A DNA stretch of 45,075 nt from assembly GCA_003135415.1 (NCBI GenBank), contig PLBP01000012.1:1-45075 (forward strand). Reading direction: 5' to 3'. The position numbers and the translations under genes are program-made. This stretch comes from Hyphomicrobiales bacterium. Its GTDB lineage: Bacteria > Pseudomonadota > Alphaproteobacteria > Rhizobiales > Xanthobacteraceae. Each line of letters opens with the position of its first letter. The stretch's first letter is position 1. The notes below the pieces were generated by a model. It did no database searches. It was not told the DNA's origin and worked only from the letters and a program-made list of their open reading frames with translations. Below, one piece after another: positions 1-6,926 of the stretch.

Positions 1-219
1 AAGATTTCTCCGTTTAGCAGCTCGTCGCGTAGCTTGCTGCGATATGCCGGCATCCCGGCAAGCCATCGGCGTAGGTTTACCCTGCGCCATCGACACTTCA
101 ATCTGACGAAGCAGCGTCACGATCTGCTCCGCGCTAAACCTCTTCTTCGGCATGACCTTAAGCTCCTTTCCAAGCTCACTCTCTCATATCGCTTGGTCTA
201 AAAAAGCCCGGTCAGGTCA
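1..219 (-). mobile_element. IS3-family insertion sequence remnant, internally deleted
   Basis: Read leftward from 153, the sequence encodes the start of an IS3-family OrfA (MPKKRFSAEQIVTLLRQIEV, then MAQGK...CRDAGI). At about 39-46 it switches to another frame that reads SKLRDELLNGEI, a stretch typical of the C-terminal integrase part of OrfB. The middle of the element, with the end of orfA and most of orfB including the DDE core, is therefore missing, and the join is out of frame. The outer end is a 26-nt terminal inverted repeat at 194-219 which, read inward, starts TGACCTGACCGGGC. The other end lies beyond the window. The element cannot make a transposase from this copy. Confidence 0.8.
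194..219. repeat. Terminal inverted repeat of the IS3 remnant
   Basis: On the minus strand this reads TGACCTGACCGGGCTTTTTT followed by AGACCA, the kind of terminus seen in IS3-family elements of the IS407 type. It marks the boundary between the insertion remnant and the adjacent oxygen-regulated genes. The partner repeat is outside the window, so a target duplication cannot be checked. Confidence 0.65.
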
Positions 220-257
220 TTTCCGAATAAGGGCATTTACGGTCACGTCTGCCCATC

Positions 258-271
258 ATGATCTAGATCAA
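258..271. promoter_or_regulatory. FNR/FixK box ahead of RNA element 1 and the phasin gene
   Basis: The 14-mer ATGATCTAGATCAA matches the FNR/FixK consensus TTGATnnnnATCAA at all but the first base. With a class II arrangement (box centred near -41.5) transcription would start near 306, just at the first hairpin of the structured element. The same 17-nt string ATGATCTAGATCAATGT recurs at 6879-6895. Confidence 0.75.
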
Positions 272-305
272 TGTAGCGAACCGCGAAGGTTGCTAGCGAT
301 CAATC

Positions 306-386
306 GACGGATGCCCTTCTTCTTCAGGCTAACCGTCCAAGGGTCCCCTAGCCGAACGGGAAACCGCTACGACTAGGGCTGCCTTT
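306..386 (+). ncRNA. Candidate structured RNA element, copy 1 (5' leader or small RNA)
   Basis: The segment begins with a possible hairpin (GACGG 306-310 with CCGTC 333-337). It is followed by a 25-nt core at 350-374 that is identical to 6974-6998. The core folds as AGCC, GAA, then CGG-GAAA-CCG with a GNRA tetraloop, then CTACGACT; AGCC 350-353 can pair with GGCT 377-380. It lies 92 nt downstream of an FNR/FixK box and ends about 60 nt before the phasin start codon. I do not recognise it as a known riboswitch class. It could be an mRNA leader, a small RNA, or a protein-binding site. Confidence 0.5.
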
Positions 387-447
387 ATGATGGATGAACG
401 GATCTTGATAACGCTTAACAAAACTGGTTTCACAAATCGAGGGTGCC

Positions 448-747
448 ATGAGCAAACTATTTGACAATACTTATTCGACAGCTTTCGAAGGAATGCGGGA
501 GTACAGTGTCAAGGTGCTTGAGATAGCCCGAACTAATGCGGACATAGCTCTCAAATTCGCAGAGCAGATTGTGAGCGCGAAGTCTCCGTCGGAAATGATA
601 GAGCTATCAACAACGCACTACCGTAACCAGTTCGAGGTCCTAACCGCGCAAACTAAGGAGCTTGTGTCGCTTGGCCAGAAAGTAGCTGCGACGAGCAGAG
701 AACCTCTTACGAGCGGTATCGCAAAAGCATTCGCTAAGGTCGCCTGA
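448..747 (+). CDS. Phasin family protein
   Basis: This 99-residue protein matches the short alphaproteobacterial phasins (Phasin_2 type), amphipathic helical proteins that coat polyhydroxyalkanoate granules. The sequence is nearly all helix, with heptad-like hydrophobic spacing (FEGMREYSVKVLEIARTNAD, then a region around SPSEMIELSTTHYRNQFEVL) and no signal peptide, which fits a cytoplasmic granule protein. Start ATG follows GAGGGTG. The upstream FNR/FixK box and structured element suggest induction at low oxygen, when carbon storage is common. No PHA synthase lies nearby, so a role as a general stress helper protein is also possible. Confidence 0.8.
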   Translation: MSKLFDNTYSTAFEGMREYSVKVLEIARTNADIALKFAEQIVSAKSPSEMIELSTTHYRNQFEVLTAQTKELVSLGQKVAATSREPLTSGIAKAFAKVA

Positions 748-776
748 CTGCCAGATAGCAGTTGATATGTGTATTT

Positions 777-806
777 GAAGCTCGGGTTCTTAACCCGGGC
801 TTCTCG
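777..806 (+). terminator. Probable terminator of the phasin gene
   Basis: GAAGCTCGGGTT (777-788) pairs with AACCCGGGCTTC (792-803) around a three-base loop with a single G-U pair, followed by TCGTT. It lies 30 nt after the phasin stop codon. The T run is short, so termination strength is uncertain. Confidence 0.55.
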
Positions 807-842
807 TTAAAGCTGATCGTTGACAGCAGGTGGAGTTCGCCG

Positions 843-870
843 GTGTCCGTTCCGGGTCAGAATCGGACAC
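843..870. repeat. Inverted repeat GTGTCCG/CGGACAC
   Basis: GTGTCCG at 843-849 and CGGACAC at 864-870 flank a 14-nt loop. Similar GTCCG strings recur just downstream (near 888). This resembles degenerate intergenic palindromic repeats seen in Rhizobiales genomes, but I cannot assign a family. Confidence 0.35.
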
Positions 871-935
871 TCGACGGCGGTCGTGGCATGTCCGCTAAAG
901 CCAAAAGCTGACCTTTAGTAGCAATGATCCATATG

Positions 936-949
936 TTGATTGATATCAA
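936..949. promoter_or_regulatory. Perfect FNR/FixK box ahead of the VIT1/CCC1 gene
   Basis: TTGATTGATATCAA is a perfect match to TTGATnnnnATCAA. Its centre is only about 42 nt before the ATG at 985, so a standard class II start would give an almost leaderless mRNA. Confidence 0.8.
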
Positions 950-960
950 TTCTATTTCGA

Positions 961-982
961 CCTTTGTCATTATAGACAAAGG
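961..982. promoter_or_regulatory. Perfect 22-bp palindrome over the -10/ribosome-binding region of the VIT gene
   Basis: CCTTTGTC (961-968), spacer ATTATA, GACAAAGG (975-982) is a perfect inverted repeat ending two bases before the start codon at 985. ATTATA could serve as a -10 element, and AAAGG is the only ribosome-binding-like sequence. The repeat could be an operator for a dimeric metal-sensing repressor, or an RNA hairpin hiding the ribosome-binding site. It does not match the Irr, RirA or Mur/Fur boxes that I know. Confidence 0.5.
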
Positions 983-984
983 CG

Positions 985-1674
985 ATGCCAGAAGAAAAAT
1001 ATCATCACACACACCGAACCGGGTGGCTACGCGCAGCTGTTTTGGGTGCAAATGATGGCTTGGTATCGACCGCAAGCCTTATCGTCGGCGTTGCGTCGGC
1101 ACACACAACTCACGACAACGTGTTGCTCGCAGGAGCTGCTGGCCTCGTCGCGGGTGCAATGGCCATGGCGGCCGGTGAATATGTCTCAGTAAGCTCGCAG
1201 GCAGACACGGAGAATGCCGATCTTGTGCTCGAACAAAGAGGACTTGAAAGCAATATAGAAGCTGAGCGCGCGGAATTAGCAGCAATTTACGTTAAGCGAG
1301 GATTGGACGCCGAACTTGCAAAGAAAGTGGCCCTCCAACTCATGGCGAAAGATGCGTTAGGCGCCCATGCCCGTGATGAGCTTGGTATTAGCGACATTCT
1401 TCGAGCGCGACCGCTGCAAGCTGCGGTAGCATCAGCCGCGAGCTTCGCTGTTGGGGCTGGTGTGCCACTGTTGACCGCTGCGGTTGCTACCGGAATGAGT
1501 TTGATACTTTTCGTAGCAGCAATTTCGATCGGCTTTCTTGCGATTCTTGGTGCGCTCGCGGCGCGAGTTGGCGGCGCAAGTATGAGCAAAGGAGCAGTGC
1601 GCGTTTTGTTTTGGGGTACTTTGGCGATGGGATTGACCGCGGCCGTTGGTGCACTATTCGGTGCGACTTTATGA
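985..1674 (+). CDS. VIT1/CCC1 family iron/manganese transporter
   Basis: This 229-residue membrane protein matches the VIT1/CCC1 (nodulin-21, DUF125) family, which moves Fe(II) or Mn(II) out of the cytoplasm in exchange for protons. The first helix holds GANDGLVSTASLIVGV, with the family's conserved Asp. The second carries AGAMAMAAGEYVSVSSQ, with the conserved Met-Ala-Gly-Glu-Tyr segment. A hydrophilic, Glu-rich metal-binding insert follows (about residues 70-135), then three C-terminal helices. Length is normal for the bacterial family. A perfect FNR/FixK box and a palindrome sit immediately upstream. Iron export when oxygen falls and Fe(II) rises is a sensible role, but the metal is not proven. 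Confidence 0.88.
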   Translation: MPEEKYHHTHRTGWLRAAVLGANDGLVSTASLIVGVASAHTTHDNVLLAGAAGLVAGAMAMAAGEYVSVSSQADTENADLVLEQRGLESNIEAERAELAAIYVKRGLDAELAKKVALQLMAKDALGAHARDELGISDILRARPLQAAVASAASFAVGAGVPLLTAAVATGMSLILFVAAISIGFLAILGALAARVGGASMSKGAVRVLFWGTLAMGLTAAVGALFGATL

Positions 1675-1869
1675 ATGAGAGTGGGCAATCTAGATTACGA
1701 TATTCTCTTAGATTGTCTCGCTGAACCCCTGCGCCGACTTGTGTAGTATCCGTGGGCGTACTCGGCGTGATTTACCACTGGCTGGCTCTGTTCAATGGTC
1801 ATACCTTTTGCGAATGTCGCGACGTGCCACTAGCGACATTGGACGTTTATCCGTGAAATGAAAGAGGCG
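1675..1869. other. Intergenic region without a recognisable gene
   Basis: No coding frame stands out. It contains an inverted repeat AATGTCGC (1813-1820) / GCGACATT (1833-1840), which may be a terminator between the converging VIT and usp genes or a remnant palindromic repeat. Lost 3' sequence of the truncated usp gene may also have been here, but I could not recognise it in any frame. Confidence 0.4.
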
Positions 1870-2199
1870 CTAACTGACTTCGCGTACTTGTCGCCGATCT
1901 TCCGGGCGCCCTAGACTCGCGTTGGGAGAATAGCAATCGGAACGTAGTCCCGCTTCTCCCACCGTTTTCTGAAAATTCGCTTTTGGCCGCTGAGCTGCTT
2001 TTCCGTTTTCAGCTCTTTGCTCGTTAATATACTCCATGGAAAGCGTCTCAGTGCCGGTCATAATCGGCAAGGCTGGCTCGTAGGTGAAAGCAATTCCGGT
2101 CAAATGTGCGTCGAGCTTGTCGGCGAGCGAGATAGCATAGTCTCTCGCGCGATCGCCTTTATCGTCGATGGCCAAATTCACAAGAATATCTTTAATCAT
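1870..2199 (-). pseudogene. Universal stress protein (UspA), C-terminally truncated
   Basis: The first about 90 residues (MIKDILVNLAIDDKGDRARD, then SLADKLDAHLTGIAF) match the N-terminus of the roughly 280-residue tandem UspA proteins of Rhizobiales. After residue ~90 the sequence runs into SPNASLGRPEDRRQVREVS and stops, so the Gly-rich nucleotide-binding end of the first Usp domain and the whole second domain are absent. Most likely it is a decayed gene. It is the third gene of the fixK operon, starting 27 nt after the preceding stop. Usp genes are common FixK/FNR targets in related bacteria. Confidence 0.6.
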
Positions 2200-2225
2200 G
2201 CCTGTTCACTCGCGGGAGTTCAAAT

Positions 2226-2660
2226 TTAAGAATGTTCCACGGTACAAACTTTATAGACGTGCATTCGACTTCCCTCGCGCAACGAAACATATCCGCCTGC
2301 CACAAAGCGTTCATTTTCAAAATGGAATCCCGGCTCATCCTCTTCATTGCCGACTATGTCGTAGTGAAAAGCCCACGACCCAGCGGGTCTGCGGATTAGA
2401 TGACCGATTTCATTCGAGGTTCGGGGGCGAAATTTGACGACACGAAAATAATCGCTGAACTGTTTCCAAACTCCGGTGTCGATTTTTCCTTCGCCATCGA
2501 GAGGGGCCCAGATCAAATAACCAAAATAGGGATTACCCTCCGGACGTCCCGGTTCACGCGCGAGTTCGAGCCGAACCCTGCGAAAGCTTTCAGGAAGATG
2601 GACTTCCTGCTTCGCCCGCTTTCTTGCGAGATACACCATGGATGTCTCTACGGGGGTCAT
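2226..2660 (-). CDS. Conserved hypothetical protein coupled to fixK
   Basis: A 144-residue cytoplasmic protein that I do not recognise. The start ATG (2660-2658) overlaps the fixK stop as ATGA, so the two are probably translationally coupled and co-regulated. The sequence is rich in aromatic and charged residues, with blocks NPYFGYLIWAPLDGEGKIDT, FRVVKFRPRTSNEIGHLIRR and GSWAFHYDIVGNEEDEPGFH, and has no signal peptide or membrane helix. The shape suggests a compact beta-rich domain. A longer reading frame extends upstream, but that part is the shadow of fixK. Its place in an oxygen-sensing operon is the only hint of function. Confidence 0.75.
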   Translation of the reverse strand: MTPVETSMVYLARKRAKQEVHLPESFRRVRLELAREPGRPEGNPYFGYLIWAPLDGEGKIDTGVWKQFSDYFRVVKFRPRTSNEIGHLIRRPAGSWAFHYDIVGNEEDEPGFHFENERFVAGGYVSLREGSRMHVYKVCTVEHS

Positions 2661-3367
2661 GCGTTTAGCCGATTCAAGGCACCACGATCGCGCAGCACCA
2701 CTCGGCGTGAAGTTGGAAGTTCGATCGCCGAATTGTTTTCCAACTGCGTGAAGGTCCGCGACACGGTCTCGATCGTCAGTCCAAGATAATCCGCAATGTC
2801 CTGTCGCGACATCGGAAGCTCGAGGATGTGTTTGTCGAAACCGCGGCCCGCCATCTCGAGGAGAAACGCGGCTACCCGCCCCAGCGCATTCTTGCGGCCG
2901 AGGGTGATCATCAGATTTTGGACTTTCTGAAGCTCGCGAGCGGTAAGGGTCCATAGTTCATTTGCGACGTCGTTCTGCCGGGCGGCAAGTGCAACAAGCG
3001 CGCTCCGCTTCACGACAAGAACAGTCGCACGCGTAACCGCTTCAGCGGAGAAATGGTGATTGCGAGCAGCTTCCAATCCAAACACGTCACCGGGGAGATG
3101 GAAGGCGTTGATTTGGCGGCGGCCGTCGTCAAGCAGCTTGTAGCTTCGTACCGTACCGCTAACCACTTTGTAGATATAATCGGCAGCCTCACCCTCGCCG
3201 TAGATTTCTCCATTGCGGGCAAAACTCATCGCCGCTCCCATCATTTCGAGGGTGCCGCCCGATGTGCCAGAGTTTCGCGGGCTCTTCTCGTGAACGGCAC
3301 GAACGGCAGGCTGGACGTAAGGGCGGTTCTTCGGGCTTATGGATTCGGCTAAGGTTTGGATCTGCAT
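2657..3367 (-). CDS. fixK: Crp/FNR family transcription regulator, FixK type
   Basis: Residues ~35-145 form a cyclic-nucleotide-binding-like beta barrel ([31 protein letters not shown]). The C-terminal winged helix has [20 protein letters not shown], followed by RTFTQLE, with the Glu-Ser-Arg type recognition helix (ETVSR) of FNR/FixK. No cysteine occurs anywhere, so it cannot hold the oxygen-sensing FeS cluster of FNR; this fits FixK, which is controlled through transcription by FixJ. I chose ATG 3367 because GGAGG lies eight bases upstream; an upstream ATG at 3382 is possible. It probably acts on the TTGAT-N4-ATCAA boxes in this region. Confidence 0.85.
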   Translation of the reverse strand: MQIQTLAESISPKNRPYVQPAVRAVHEKSPRNSGTSGGTLEMMGAAMSFARNGEIYGEGEAADYIYKVVSGTVRSYKLLDDGRRQINAFHLPGDVFGLEAARNHHFSAEAVTRATVLVVKRSALVALAARQNDVANELWTLTARELQKVQNLMITLGRKNALGRVAAFLLEMAGRGFDKHILELPMSRQDIADYLGLTIETVSRTFTQLENNSAIELPTSRRVVLRDRGALNRLNA

Positions 3368-3432
3368 GGCTTGGACCTCCATCTCGGAGGAGCTTTACCG
3401 ATCCCTCGCCATCCTTAAATTCAGAACATGTC

Positions 3433-3452
3433 CCTAAGGGGAATCCCTTAGG
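3433..3452. promoter_or_regulatory. 20-bp perfect palindrome between fixK and fixL, candidate FixJ site
   Basis: CCTAAGGG (3433-3440), GAAT, CCCTTAGG (3445-3452) is a perfect inverted repeat. It sits 66 nt upstream of fixK and 44 nt upstream of the fixL start. Its length and symmetry fit the dimeric LuxR-type output domain of FixJ, and the TTTCCCTTA-like half sites of rhizobial FixJ targets resemble it. It could allow phospho-FixJ to activate fixK and to regulate fixLJ. Confidence 0.55.
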
Positions 3453-3495
3453 TCGCGGGCCCAGTCTTTTGCGGTTTAAACTCAAGGACGTTCTT

Positions 3496-5019
3496 GTGCA
3501 GCAGAGAACTTCAACGGGAGCGACCGACCCATCAAAACAGCCCGCGCTCATAGGGGCCGGGCAGACACGATTACGTGGATACCTTTCCTCCGTCGGCTTC
3601 GTTTGTGTTGCAGCGCTAGCCCAACTGGCGTTGGCATCGATCATAAAACAAGAAGCCCCTTATCTCTTCTACGCGCCCGCGATCCTTCTCGCGGCGACAC
3701 TTGGTGGTTTCGGGCCGGGACTCCTTGCCACACTTTTGAGCCTCCTATTTTCGCTTCCGCTCGCGAATTTACCGGCATTGCCTGCAAAAGAATTCATTGC
3801 CGCAATTGCATTCGCCGTCGTCGGACTTGGTTTGTCGTTGGCCGGCGAAGGTCTACGTCGCGCGCGTGTCCACGCCGCACTAACCGCTGAAGACTTGCGT
3901 GCCCGGGAAGCGCACCTGCAATCGATCCTCGACACGGTGCCTGATGCGATGATTGTGATCGACGAAAATGGCATCATTCAATTATTCAGTTCGGCAGCCG
4001 AGCGCCTGTTCGGCTATAAGGAGGCCGCGGTCATCGGACAGAATGTCAAAGTGTTAATGCCTTCGCCATATCGAGAGAGCCATGACGGCTACATCAAACG
4101 ATATCTCGACACCGGCGAACGTCGAATCATCGGCATAGGCCGGGTAGTCGTTGGTGAACGTCAAGATGGCTCGACATTTCCGATGGAGCTTTCCGTCGGC
4201 GAGATGAAATCGAGCGATCGTCGATTTTTTACGGGTTTCATTCGAGACTTGACCGAACGCACGCAAACGGAGACTCGACTTCAAGAGCTGCAGTCCGAGC
4301 TTATCCAGATGTCGCGCCTCACCGCCATGGGAGAGATGGCGTCGACGCTCGCCCATGAGCTCAATCAGCCGCTTTCGGCGATCGTTAACTACCTCAGAGG
4401 CTCACAGCGGCTACTGGAAGATTCCGAAGATGAGACCGCCGTTACCGTTCGGGAGGCCGTCCATAAGGCCGCCGATCAGGCTTTGCGCGCCGGACAAATC
4501 ATCCGCCGCTTGAGGGAATTCGTTGCCCATGGGGAAAATGAAAAACGTGTGGAAAGTGTTTCAAAAATAATCGAGGAATCAAGCGCGTTGGCACTTGTCG
4601 GTGCGAGAGAAACCGGCGTCCACGTGAAGTTTCGCCTCTCGGCTTCGTCGGATCTGACGTTGATCGACAAAGTACAGATTCAGCAGGTTCTGGTGAACCT
4701 GATCCGCAACGCGATCGAAGCCATGGAAGAAGTTCCGCGGCGCGAGCTGACCGTAAGCACTCTGGGTCCCGACGGCGGGATGATTGAAGTTAGCGTAACG
4801 GATACCGGCAGCGGTATTTCGCCGGAGATTGCAGTACAGCTTTTCCAGCCGTTTTTCACAACTAAGGCGCACGGCATGGGTGTCGGCCTATCTATTTCGC
4901 GCACGATCATCGAGCGGCACGGTGGAAAAATTTGGATTGAGCCAAATCCGGAAGGCGGGACAATTTTTCGGGTCAGCCTTCCGTCCGTTACTCAAGAGGA
5001 CCTCACCGATGCTGGCTAG
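3496..5019 (+). CDS. fixL: Oxygen-sensing histidine kinase FixL
   Basis: With GTG 3496 as start (AAGGA seven bases upstream) the protein is 507 residues, close to Bradyrhizobium FixL (505). Several N-terminal membrane helices (DUF4118/KdpD-like, residues ~25-115) precede a heme PAS domain. His196 in [10 protein letters not shown] and Arg216 in [15 protein letters not shown] correspond, with the same 20-residue spacing, to the proximal heme ligand His200 and the oxygen-sensing Arg220 of Bradyrhizobium FixL. The kinase core has His287 in [12 protein letters not shown], the N box [10 protein letters not shown] and G boxes DTGSGIS and GMGVGLSI. It should phosphorylate FixJ when oxygen is low. The longer frame starting at 3262 runs back over fixK and is not used. 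Confidence 0.93.
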   Translation: MQQRTSTGATDPSKQPALIGAGQTRLRGYLSSVGFVCVAALAQLALASIIKQEAPYLFYAPAILLAATLGGFGPGLLATLLSLLFSLPLANLPALPAKEFIAAIAFAVVGLGLSLAGEGLRRARVHAALTAEDLRAREAHLQSILDTVPDAMIVIDENGIIQLFSSAAERLFGYKEAAVIGQNVKVLMPSPYRESHDGYIKRYLDTGERRIIGIGRVVVGERQDGSTFPMELSVGEMKSSDRRFFTGFIRDLTERTQTETRLQELQSELIQMSRLTAMGEMASTLAHELNQPLSAIVNYLRGSQRLLEDSEDETAVTVREAVHKAADQALRAGQIIRRLREFVAHGENEKRVESVSKIIEESSALALVGARETGVHVKFRLSASSDLTLIDKVQIQQVLVNLIRNAIEAMEEVPRRELTVSTLGPDGGMIEVSVTDTGSGISPEIAVQLFQPFFTTKAHGMGVGLSISRTIIERHGGKIWIEPNPEGGTIFRVSLPSVTQEDLTDAG

Positions 5020-5629
5020 CAGGTTGGTGCATGTTATCGACGACGACGATGCCTTGCGGGATTCGCTTCGGTTTTTGCTCACTTCCGCGAAATTTGACGT
5101 AGAGACCTATGAATCCGCCACCGCCTTTCTCGCGGCCATGCCGCAGATCAAAGGCGGATGCATCATCACAGACGTGCGAATGCCTGGCCTCAGCGGAATC
5201 GAATTGCTGCGCAGGCTCAAAACCCTGTCGATCGATTTACCGGTCATCATCATGACAGGGCATGGCAACGTCGCTCTTGCGGTCGACGCCATGAAGGTAG
5301 GTGCGATTGAATTTATTGAGAAGCCATTTGACGACGTAGTCCTACTCAAAGCCGTGCGTGTAGCGCTCGACCGGTATGGAAAAGAGATGAAGAAGGATAC
5401 GGAGAAGGCGCAAGTGAGGGAAAGGCTGCACTCTCTTTCGCAGCGGGAGCGCGAGGTACTGGAAGGCCTTCTTGCGGGACATCCCAATAAGATCATCGCC
5501 TCCGACCTAAAGATAAGTCCGAGAACGGTGGAAATTTACCGAGCACACGTCATGACTAAGATGGAAGCCGACAGCCTTTCCGAATTAGTGCGCATGAGCC
5601 TGGCGGCTGGGCTGTTCGACAAGGCATAA
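5009..5629 (+). CDS. fixJ: Response regulator FixJ
   Basis: This 206-residue protein begins at ATG 5009, overlapping the end of fixL by 11 bases. The receiver domain has the acidic triad start VIDDDDA, phospho-acceptor Asp55 in [16 protein letters not shown] and the conserved Lys in FIEKPFDD. The C-terminal LuxR-type helix-turn-helix ([20 protein letters not shown], then [16 protein letters not shown]) closely matches FixJ. After phosphorylation by FixL it would activate fixK, probably through the palindrome at 3433-3452, and so set off the FixK regulon here. It converges tightly with the next gene (six bases apart). Confidence 0.93.
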   Translation: MLASRLVHVIDDDDALRDSLRFLLTSAKFDVETYESATAFLAAMPQIKGGCIITDVRMPGLSGIELLRRLKTLSIDLPVIIMTGHGNVALAVDAMKVGAIEFIEKPFDDVVLLKAVRVALDRYGKEMKKDTEKAQVRERLHSLSQREREVLEGLLAGHPNKIIASDLKISPRTVEIYRAHVMTKMEADSLSELVRMSLAAGLFDKA

Positions 5630-5635
5630 CGCCCA

Positions 5636-5965
5636 CTACCGATCATCGCGATAGACCAAGAAGCCGGCGGCTGTATTCAACTCGCGGAATACCCGCAATT
5701 TAAACCAATTGACGCCAAGAACGAAACCGATAGTGAGCGCTAAGAGCAATAGAATCCCTAGTACTGAGAATTCGATCGAAAGCGACAATAAACTCTCGGC
5801 CTGCACACCTAACGACCTAATAATTTTCTCAAGATGTTCGTCGAACAAAAATTTTGTAATGGCGTGGATCCACTCATACGGAAGGTAAAACGCCCAAATT
5901 AGATAGGTTACAAACCATATCGCAAGAATAATTGGTCCCGGCTTGGCTAATTTGCTGATGCGCAT
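5636..5965 (-). CDS. Small two-helix membrane protein of unknown function
   Basis: A 109-residue protein with two predicted membrane helices (IILAIWFVTYLIWAFYLPY, residues ~12-30, and FSVLGILLLLALTIGFVLGV, ~66-86) separated by an amphipathic stretch. The ATG is preceded by GGAGA, and an FNR/FixK-like box lies about 50-64 nt upstream on the same strand, so it is probably induced at low oxygen. I do not recognise the family. Candidates include small partners of respiratory enzymes, but nothing in the sequence proves this. Confidence 0.7.
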   Translation of the reverse strand: MRISKLAKPGPIILAIWFVTYLIWAFYLPYEWIHAITKFLFDEHLEKIIRSLGVQAESLLSLSIEFSVLGILLLLALTIGFVLGVNWFKLRVFRELNTAAGFLVYRDDR

Positions 5966-6015
5966 GGCTGGTCTCCAATAATACTTAAATACTGGCCCGC
6001 TTTGCGGAGATCGCG

Positions 6016-6029
6016 TTGCGTTAGATCAA
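6016..6029. promoter_or_regulatory. FNR/FixK-like box for the gene at 5965
   Basis: TTGCGTTAGATCAA matches the FixK2-type consensus TTG(A/C)-N6-(T/G)CAA. Its centre is about 57 nt upstream of the minus-strand ATG at 5965, which places transcription start roughly 15 nt before the start codon, enough for the GGAGA ribosome-binding site. Confidence 0.6.
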
Positions 6030-6215
6030 TAACAATCGCTAGGCGGCAATCGGCCTTCAATTTCACATATGGGCGCTTCAGGTGATCCTTCTCGTTCCTT
6101 CTCAGGCTGCTGACCCAATCTTTTTTTGAGTTGGATCAATGTTCCTCGGCTGCTCTCGATCCACCGTTGCTCCGCGTCGAGCGCGGTGCTCGCCGCCGAA
6201 ATCGGACACATAGCC

Positions 6216-6323
6216 ATGAAAACCATGATTGAAGAGTCGAACTGGGCGCCCTTCCTTTCGGCCATTTTCATCGCTTTGCTGGCCACCGCGATCCTATGGT
6301 GGTTCTGGCAGCCTGCCTTTTGA
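6216..6323 (+). CDS. Possible 35-residue single-helix membrane peptide
   Basis: The frame starting at ATG 6216 encodes MKTMIEESNWAPFLSAIFIA followed by LLATAILWWFWQPAF, a textbook single membrane helix with a charged N-terminus and aromatic end. No clear ribosome-binding site is visible. The size resembles small subunits such as CcoQ or CydX, but the sequence is not theirs. The surrounding 5966-6511 stretch holds no other convincing gene; the long minus-strand frame over it (6026-6409) is less protein-like. Confidence 0.3.
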   Translation: MKTMIEESNWAPFLSAIFIALLATAILWWFWQPAF

Positions 6324-6511
6324 GGACTGTCCAAAATGGCCTCGGCTGGGTAGCCGACTAATGGCGACAGCTCTAAGGCAACATTCCGAAGCGGATCATC
6401 GATGCGCACCTTCTAGTGCCGCACGGAAATGCTGTGCAGCCAATAGGATGCAGGCTGTTGTTCTCGCACTCGTGAGACGCTTGATCGAAGTTTAAAACTT
6501 CCGCCGCGACA
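6324..6511. other. Intergenic region, nothing recognisable
   Basis: Together with 5966-6215 this forms a stretch of more than 500 bases with only the possible small peptide at 6216 and the regulatory box at 6016. I see no repeat, RNA gene or convincing reading frame in it. Confidence 0.4.
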
Positions 6512-6808
6512 CTACTCCGCAAGACCCAAACGTTGAAGGTGTTGTGAGCGGCTAGCCCGATCAGGGCCTGGCTGATCCATCTGCAATTCAAAGAAGATGT
6601 CTGCATTTGGACAGAAGCACGGGGCGAATAGAACTGGCGCCGGATTAATTTCGAGCCAATCGCGGCAAGCTTGCTTTGACGGGCAACTTTCACAGCGATG
6701 AAAAGCGGCCATATAGCTTAAACTCAAACGGGGCACGTCGCCGCCGGGCTCGATACCGAGGCGGTCCATCATTTCGCAGATATAGATCGGTTCATGCTCA
6801 TCTGTCAT
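6512..6808 (-). CDS. DUF6455-like cysteine-containing small protein
   Basis: A 98-residue cytoplasmic protein (MTDEHEPIYICEMMDRLGIE...) with a RCESCPSKQACRDWL motif and a late FCPNADIFFEL motif. This pattern of four to five cysteines fits the small DUF6455 family of Proteobacteria, which may bind metal or an FeS cluster. A TTG at 6838 in the same frame would add ten residues; I prefer ATG 6808. The nearest upstream control element is the palindromic FNR/FixK box at 6879, which would also suit a minus-strand promoter, so it may share control with the Cyc2-like gene. Confidence 0.65.
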   Translation of the reverse strand: MTDEHEPIYICEMMDRLGIEPGGDVPRLSLSYMAAFHRCESCPSKQACRDWLEINPAPVLFAPCFCPNADIFFELQMDQPGPDRASRSQHLQRLGLAE

Positions 6809-6878
6809 GAGAACAGCTATTGATCGCCACTTCTTCAATCGCCTGACAGAGAGGCACCAGAGCGCGCCAGGGCACTTT

Positions 6879-6892
6879 ATGATCTAGATCAA
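6879..6892. promoter_or_regulatory. FNR/FixK box ahead of RNA element 2 and the Cyc2-like gene
   Basis: ATGATCTAGATCAA, the same 14-mer as at 258-271; identity extends to ATGATCTAGATCAATGT. A class II start would fall near 6927, exactly at the base of the first hairpin of the element. Being palindromic it could also act on the divergent DUF6455-like gene. Confidence 0.75.
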
Positions 6893-6926
6893 TGTTGGTG
6901 ATCCTAAAGCTCGCTAAGAACTATCG

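Noticed and set aside
350-374. Known riboswitch (c-di-GMP, cobalamin, fluoride, guanidine) or group II intron domain V
   Set aside because: The core has a GAAA loop and some similar letters, but it lacks the conserved blocks of these classes and is too short for domain V.
152-376. Open frame on the plus strand over the IS remnant and RNA element
   Set aside because: It begins inside the reversed OrfA start, has no protein character and crosses the terminal repeat and the structured element.
3262-3495. N-terminal extension of fixL back over fixK
   Set aside because: This part lies antisense to fixK and over the palindromic intergenic site; the GTG at 3496 has a ribosome-binding site and gives the normal FixL length and heme-residue spacing.
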